A stretch of DNA of 64,000 nt, from NCBI RefSeq assembly GCF_017254835.1, contig NZ_JAFKCW010000002.1:248001-312000 (forward strand), given 5' to 3'. The translations under genes and the position numbers were made by a program. Under the pieces are notes generated by a model. That model did not search any database, had not been told where the DNA came from, and was given only the letters and a program-made list of their open reading frames with translations. Shown piece by piece: positions 62,677 through 64,000 of the stretch. How positions within the stretch are numbered: position 1 is the stretch's first letter; the number at the start of each line of letters is the position of its first letter. The DNA is from Algoriphagus aestuariicola (GTDB lineage: Bacteria > Bacteroidota > Bacteroidia > Cytophagales > Cyclobacteriaceae).

Positions 62677-64000
62677 ATGGAAGATCATCGTCTGGCAGTG
62701 GGACTGGAATATTTCCGGAAAAAAGGCTGGTCTCCTTTTCCCTTTCAGCTCGAAACCTGGCGGGATTTCCTGGACGGAAAGTCCGGCATACTCAACGCCC
62801 CTACCGGATCGGGAAAGACCTTTGCACTCTGGTTTCCGGCTATCCTGGAGTTTATCCAAGCCCATCCGGATTCATGGCAAAGAACCAAAAACAACGGGAT
62901 ACAACTCATCTGGGTCACGCCACTACGGGCCTTGGCTCAGGACATCCAAAAGGCCATGCAGGAGGTCTGCGACCACATTGGCCTACCTTGGCAAGTAGCC
63001 GTGAGAAACGGTGACACTGACGCGAAAACCCGGGCGGCCATGAATCGACGCCCGCCCGAATGCCTGATCACCACCCCCGAGACGCTCCACATGCTACTTT
63101 CCCAAAAGGACCATCAGCAGCTGTTCCAAAGCGTCAAAGCAGTGGTGGTCGATGAATGGCACGAACTGGTTGGAAACAAGCGCGGTGTCCAAATGCAGCT
63201 GGCCCTCGAATACATTCAGGCCATCTGCCCAGCGACCTTTCGCCGATGGGCCATTTCCGCCACCATCGGCAATCTGGAAGAGGCAGCCAAGGCACTTTTG
63301 GGAGAAAGCCTTCCCGTACATCTCATCAAGGCCAAGGTCGAAAAGGAAATTATCCTCCATTCCGTATTTCCCGACGAAATCGAAAAATACCCTTGGTCCG
63401 GCCATCTGGGCATACGGATGATGGACAAGGTCATTCCGGTGATCGAAGCCGGCAGGACGGTACTGATGTTTACCAACACCCGCTCTCAGACCGAGATCTG
63501 GTACCAGAAGATTCTGAATGAGCGTCCTGACTGGGCTGGATGGATTGCCATGCATCACGGTTCGCTGGACAATTCCGTTCGGGCTTGGGTGGAAAATTCG
63601 CTCCATGAGGGAAAGCTCAAGTTGGTCGTCTGTACCTCGAGTTTGGATCTCGGCGTGGATTTCAGACCTGTGGACAGGGTGATCCAAGTCGGCAGCCCCA
63701 AAGGCGTCTCCCGCTTTATCCAGCGAGCAGGACGGGCGGGCCATCAGCCGGGACTTCCTTCCGAGATTTTCTTTGTCCCCACTAATTCCTTGGAACTGAT
63801 AGAAGCGGCAGCGCTCAGGGATGCCATAGACAAGGAAGAGACCGAGTCCCAATTCCCTCCGCAACTCCCCTACGATGTCCTCATCCAGTTTTTGGTGACT
63901 TTGGCCGTCGGATCGGGATTTGATCCGAAGTTCGTCTTTCAAGTGGCGAAACGGACGCTCTCGTTTCGCACCTTGACTTCGGAAGAGATGGATTGGATGA
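62677..64000 (+). CDS. Ligase-associated DEXH-box helicase, 5' part
   Basis: The reading frame is open from the ATG at 62677 to the window end (441 codons); the rest is outside. A clear GGAGG (62667-62671) lies 5 nt before the ATG. Superfamily 2 motifs: FPFQLETW (Q-like), APTGSGKT (41-48), ITTPETLHML, DEWHEL (159-164, DEVH type), SAT (194-196), then CTSSLDLGVDFRPVD and QRAGRAGH of the second RecA domain. These place it in the Lhr-like, ligase-associated DNA damage response group, whose members normally sit next to a DNA ligase and an exonuclease gene. Those partners are not visible here and would lie beyond 64000. Confidence 0.92.
   Translation, partial: MEDHRLAVGLEYFRKKGWSPFPFQLETWRDFLDGKSGILNAPTGSGKTFALWFPAILEFIQAHPDSWQRTKNNGIQLIWVTPLRALAQDIQKAMQEVCDHIGLPWQVAVRNGDTDAKTRAAMNRRPPECLITTPETLHMLLSQKDHQQLFQSVKAVVVDEWHELVGNKRGVQMQLALEYIQAICPATFRRWAISATIGNLEEAAKALLGESLPVHLIKAKVEKEIILHSVFPDEIEKYPWSGHLGIRMMDKVIPVIEAGRTVLMFTNTRSQTEIWYQKILNERPDWAGWIAMHHGSLDNSVRAWVENSLHEGKLKLVVCTSSLDLGVDFRPVDRVIQVGSPKGVSRFIQRAGRAGHQPGLPSEIFFVPTNSLELIEAAALRDAIDKEETESQFPPQLPYDVLIQFLVTLAVGSGFDPKFVFQVAKRTLSFRTLTSEEMDWM

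Noticed and set aside
63094-63942. Long minus-strand frame of 282 codons near the window end
   Set aside because: It is antisense to the helicase frame, which carries all SF2 motifs; the minus translation shows no domain and is rich in chance His, Gly and Asp.

Overview
The window comes from a chromosome of a Bacteroidota bacterium, most likely order Cytophagales (a Cyclobacteriaceae-like relative; this placement is an inference). The reasons are three SusC/SusD outer-membrane uptake pairs, an ECF sigma/FecR/STN-SusC transducing locus, many lipoproteins with an acidic residue run after the lipobox cysteine, few clear Shine-Dalgarno sites, and several promoters of the Bacteroidota type (-33 TTTG, -7 TAnnTTTG). 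Genes lie on both strands in short operons. There is one tRNA (Arg, anticodon TCG), one IS3-family element, and no CRISPR array, rRNA operon or recognisable prophage.

Layout. 1-2.5 kb: a lipoprotein, a TrpF-like barrel protein lacking the catalytic cysteine, and an aldo/keto reductase. 2.7-7.6 kb: an exported carbohydrate-redox cluster (two Gfo/Idh/MocA oxidoreductases, a DUF6807/PmoA-like protein and a divergent ThuA-like protein). 7.6-9.1 kb: an IS3-family element with defined inverted repeats, a 3-bp target duplication and an in-frame stop in its transposase; it separates the ThuA-like gene from its probable terminator. 9.2-20.7 kb: ordinary metabolism (FAD oxidoreductase, serine hydrolase, cyclopropane-fatty-acid synthase-like methyltransferase, DUF4097-type lipoprotein, pncB-pncA-thioesterase NAD-salvage operon, EamA transporter, peroxiredoxin, LolD-like ATPase). 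20.8-22.2 kb: sucC and tRNA-Arg, then about 950 bp without an intact gene. 23.1-26.1 kb: a DUF4142 lipoprotein, a small conserved protein, and a three-gene signalling operon headed by a stand-alone ethylene-receptor-like membrane domain.

26.8-31.4 kb: SusCD pair 1. 31.5-36.6 kb: a cysteine-rich four-helix-type protein, a CinA/PncC-like protein, a frameshifted response regulator, and the NHEJ pair Ku-LigD. 37.1-43.7 kb: ECF sigma, FecR, STN-SusC and SusD. 44.3-46.2 kb: SDR and AraC genes. 46.5-51.3 kb: SusCD pair 3. 51.8-56.5 kb: ABC-F ATPase, sodium:solute symporter, RlmI-like methyltransferase and a small membrane protein. 57.3-60.2 kb: a TonB receptor and lipoprotein behind two operator-like repeats. 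60.4-61.8 kb: a SatD-like plus DUF3307 gene pair behind two tandem palindromic operators. The window ends inside a ligase-associated DEXH helicase.

Best candidates for less-described biology: (1) the operon in which a separate ETR1-like domain, with all tested ETR1 copper/ethylene-site residues at identical spacing, precedes a histidine kinase and a receiver protein; (2) the SatD-like/DUF3307 pair, where the SatD-like protein resembles a cyclase-fold domain fused to a winged HTH and sits behind duplicated TATTGC-N8-GCAATA sites; (3) the fully exported redox cluster at 2.7-7.6 kb. All functional statements rest on reading the sequence and on memory of the families; no database search was possible.
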